Part shown: in pieces, positions 42,576-42,604 of the stretch
Layout: the number at the start of each line of letters is the position of its first letter
Position numbering within the stretch: position 1 is the stretch's first letter
Source of the DNA: Aquisphaera insulae
Lineage (GTDB): Bacteria > Planctomycetota > Planctomycetia > Isosphaerales > Isosphaeraceae
DNA: 42,604 nucleotides
Direction: 5' to 3'
NCBI RefSeq assembly: GCF_011064615.1
Contig: NZ_JAALJH010000080.1
Location: 1-42,604 of the forward strand
Program-made: the position numbers and the translations under genes
Notes under the pieces: model-generated
Told to the model about the DNA's origin: nothing
Seen by the model: the letters and a program-made list of their open reading frames with translations, nothing else
The model's database searches: none

Positions 42576-42604
42576 GTAGGGTGTGTCAAGCGAAGCGCAG
42601 ACGC
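42576..42604. repeat. Possible half of a palindromic repeat cut by the window edge
   Basis: GTAGGGTGTGTCAAGCGAAG followed by CGCAGACGC ends the window. GTGTGTC and GACGC look like the two arms of a hairpin around AAGCGAAGCGCA, and similar GTAGGGTGCGT-type repeats are widespread in bacteria. The right arm is cut off, so this is tentative. Confidence 0.4.

Larger units (their letters stand above)
42090..42604. other. Right-edge gap rich in palindromes
   Basis: No credible gene is seen after the TPR-LRR start. The stretch is lower in GC near 42140-42240. It holds a nested palindromic element at 42288-42426 and, at the very end, half of a possible palindromic repeat (separate entries). A 136-residue frame that crosses it lacks any motif and ignores the palindromes, so it is not called. 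Confidence 0.55.

Overview
The window is high-GC bacterial chromosome. It most resembles a planctomycete of the Isosphaeraceae type (Singulisphaera, Aquisphaera or Paludisphaera relatives); this is judged from gene content and was not tested by a search. Pointers are a HYExAFE-family protein, Tat-exported Gfo/Idh/MocA and serine-hydrolase proteins, a TPR plus leucine-rich-repeat protein, an McsA/McsB set outside Firmicutes, frequent GTG/TTG starts, and repeat-rich gaps. Genes face both ways, with short operons that often overlap by 4 bp (ATGA or GTGA).

Layout. 0-2.3 kb: a methyltransferase-like membrane protein, then a sparse stretch with a glycosyltransferase N-terminal fragment, a 14-bp tandem repeat and copy 1 of a dispersed non-coding repeat. 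2.3-10.8 kb: exported or envelope functions (a glycosidase-like protein, an NTF2-like protein, a GH26 mannanase, an ARPP-1 protein, a beta-lactamase-fold hydrolase, a Ca-dependent PI-PLC-like protein, a DUF202 protein). 10.9-18.5 kb: glucose-6-phosphate isomerase, a SWIM-SNF2 helicase, an oxidoreductase, a STAS protein paired with a divergent ribosome-recycling-factor paralogue, and MsrA. 19.2-23.0 kb: YqgE, then mcsA-mcsA-mcsB (protein-arginine kinase with two zinc-finger/UVR adaptors) behind a good promoter, then a J-domain protein; this looks like a protein quality-control neighbourhood. 23.0-27.3 kb (minus strand): a HYExAFE protein, a small membrane protein, a class V aminotransferase and coaD in one run, and an M50 protease with a YkgJ-type cysteine-cluster protein in another. 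27.5-29.8 kb: aroB and dprA.

29.8-38.0 kb carries a membrane-associated module: a multi-span protein, DUF4129, DUF4350, MoxR ATPase, DUF58, and another multi-span protein. A lipase-like lipoprotein gene on the opposite strand splits it. From 38.0 to 40.0 kb there is an island of repeats (92-bp direct repeats, a 25-bp inverted repeat whose arms are themselves palindromes, copy 2 of the dispersed repeat), followed by three tightly packed small reading frames that look like a prophage remnant. A TPR-LRR protein and more nested palindromes fill the right end.

No CRISPR array, intact transposase, rRNA or tRNA was seen. The best candidates for something little described are the STAS/RRF-like pair, the double-McsA/McsB operon with its promoter and J-domain neighbour, the HYExAFE protein with a PD-(D/E)XK-like signature, and the repeat families.
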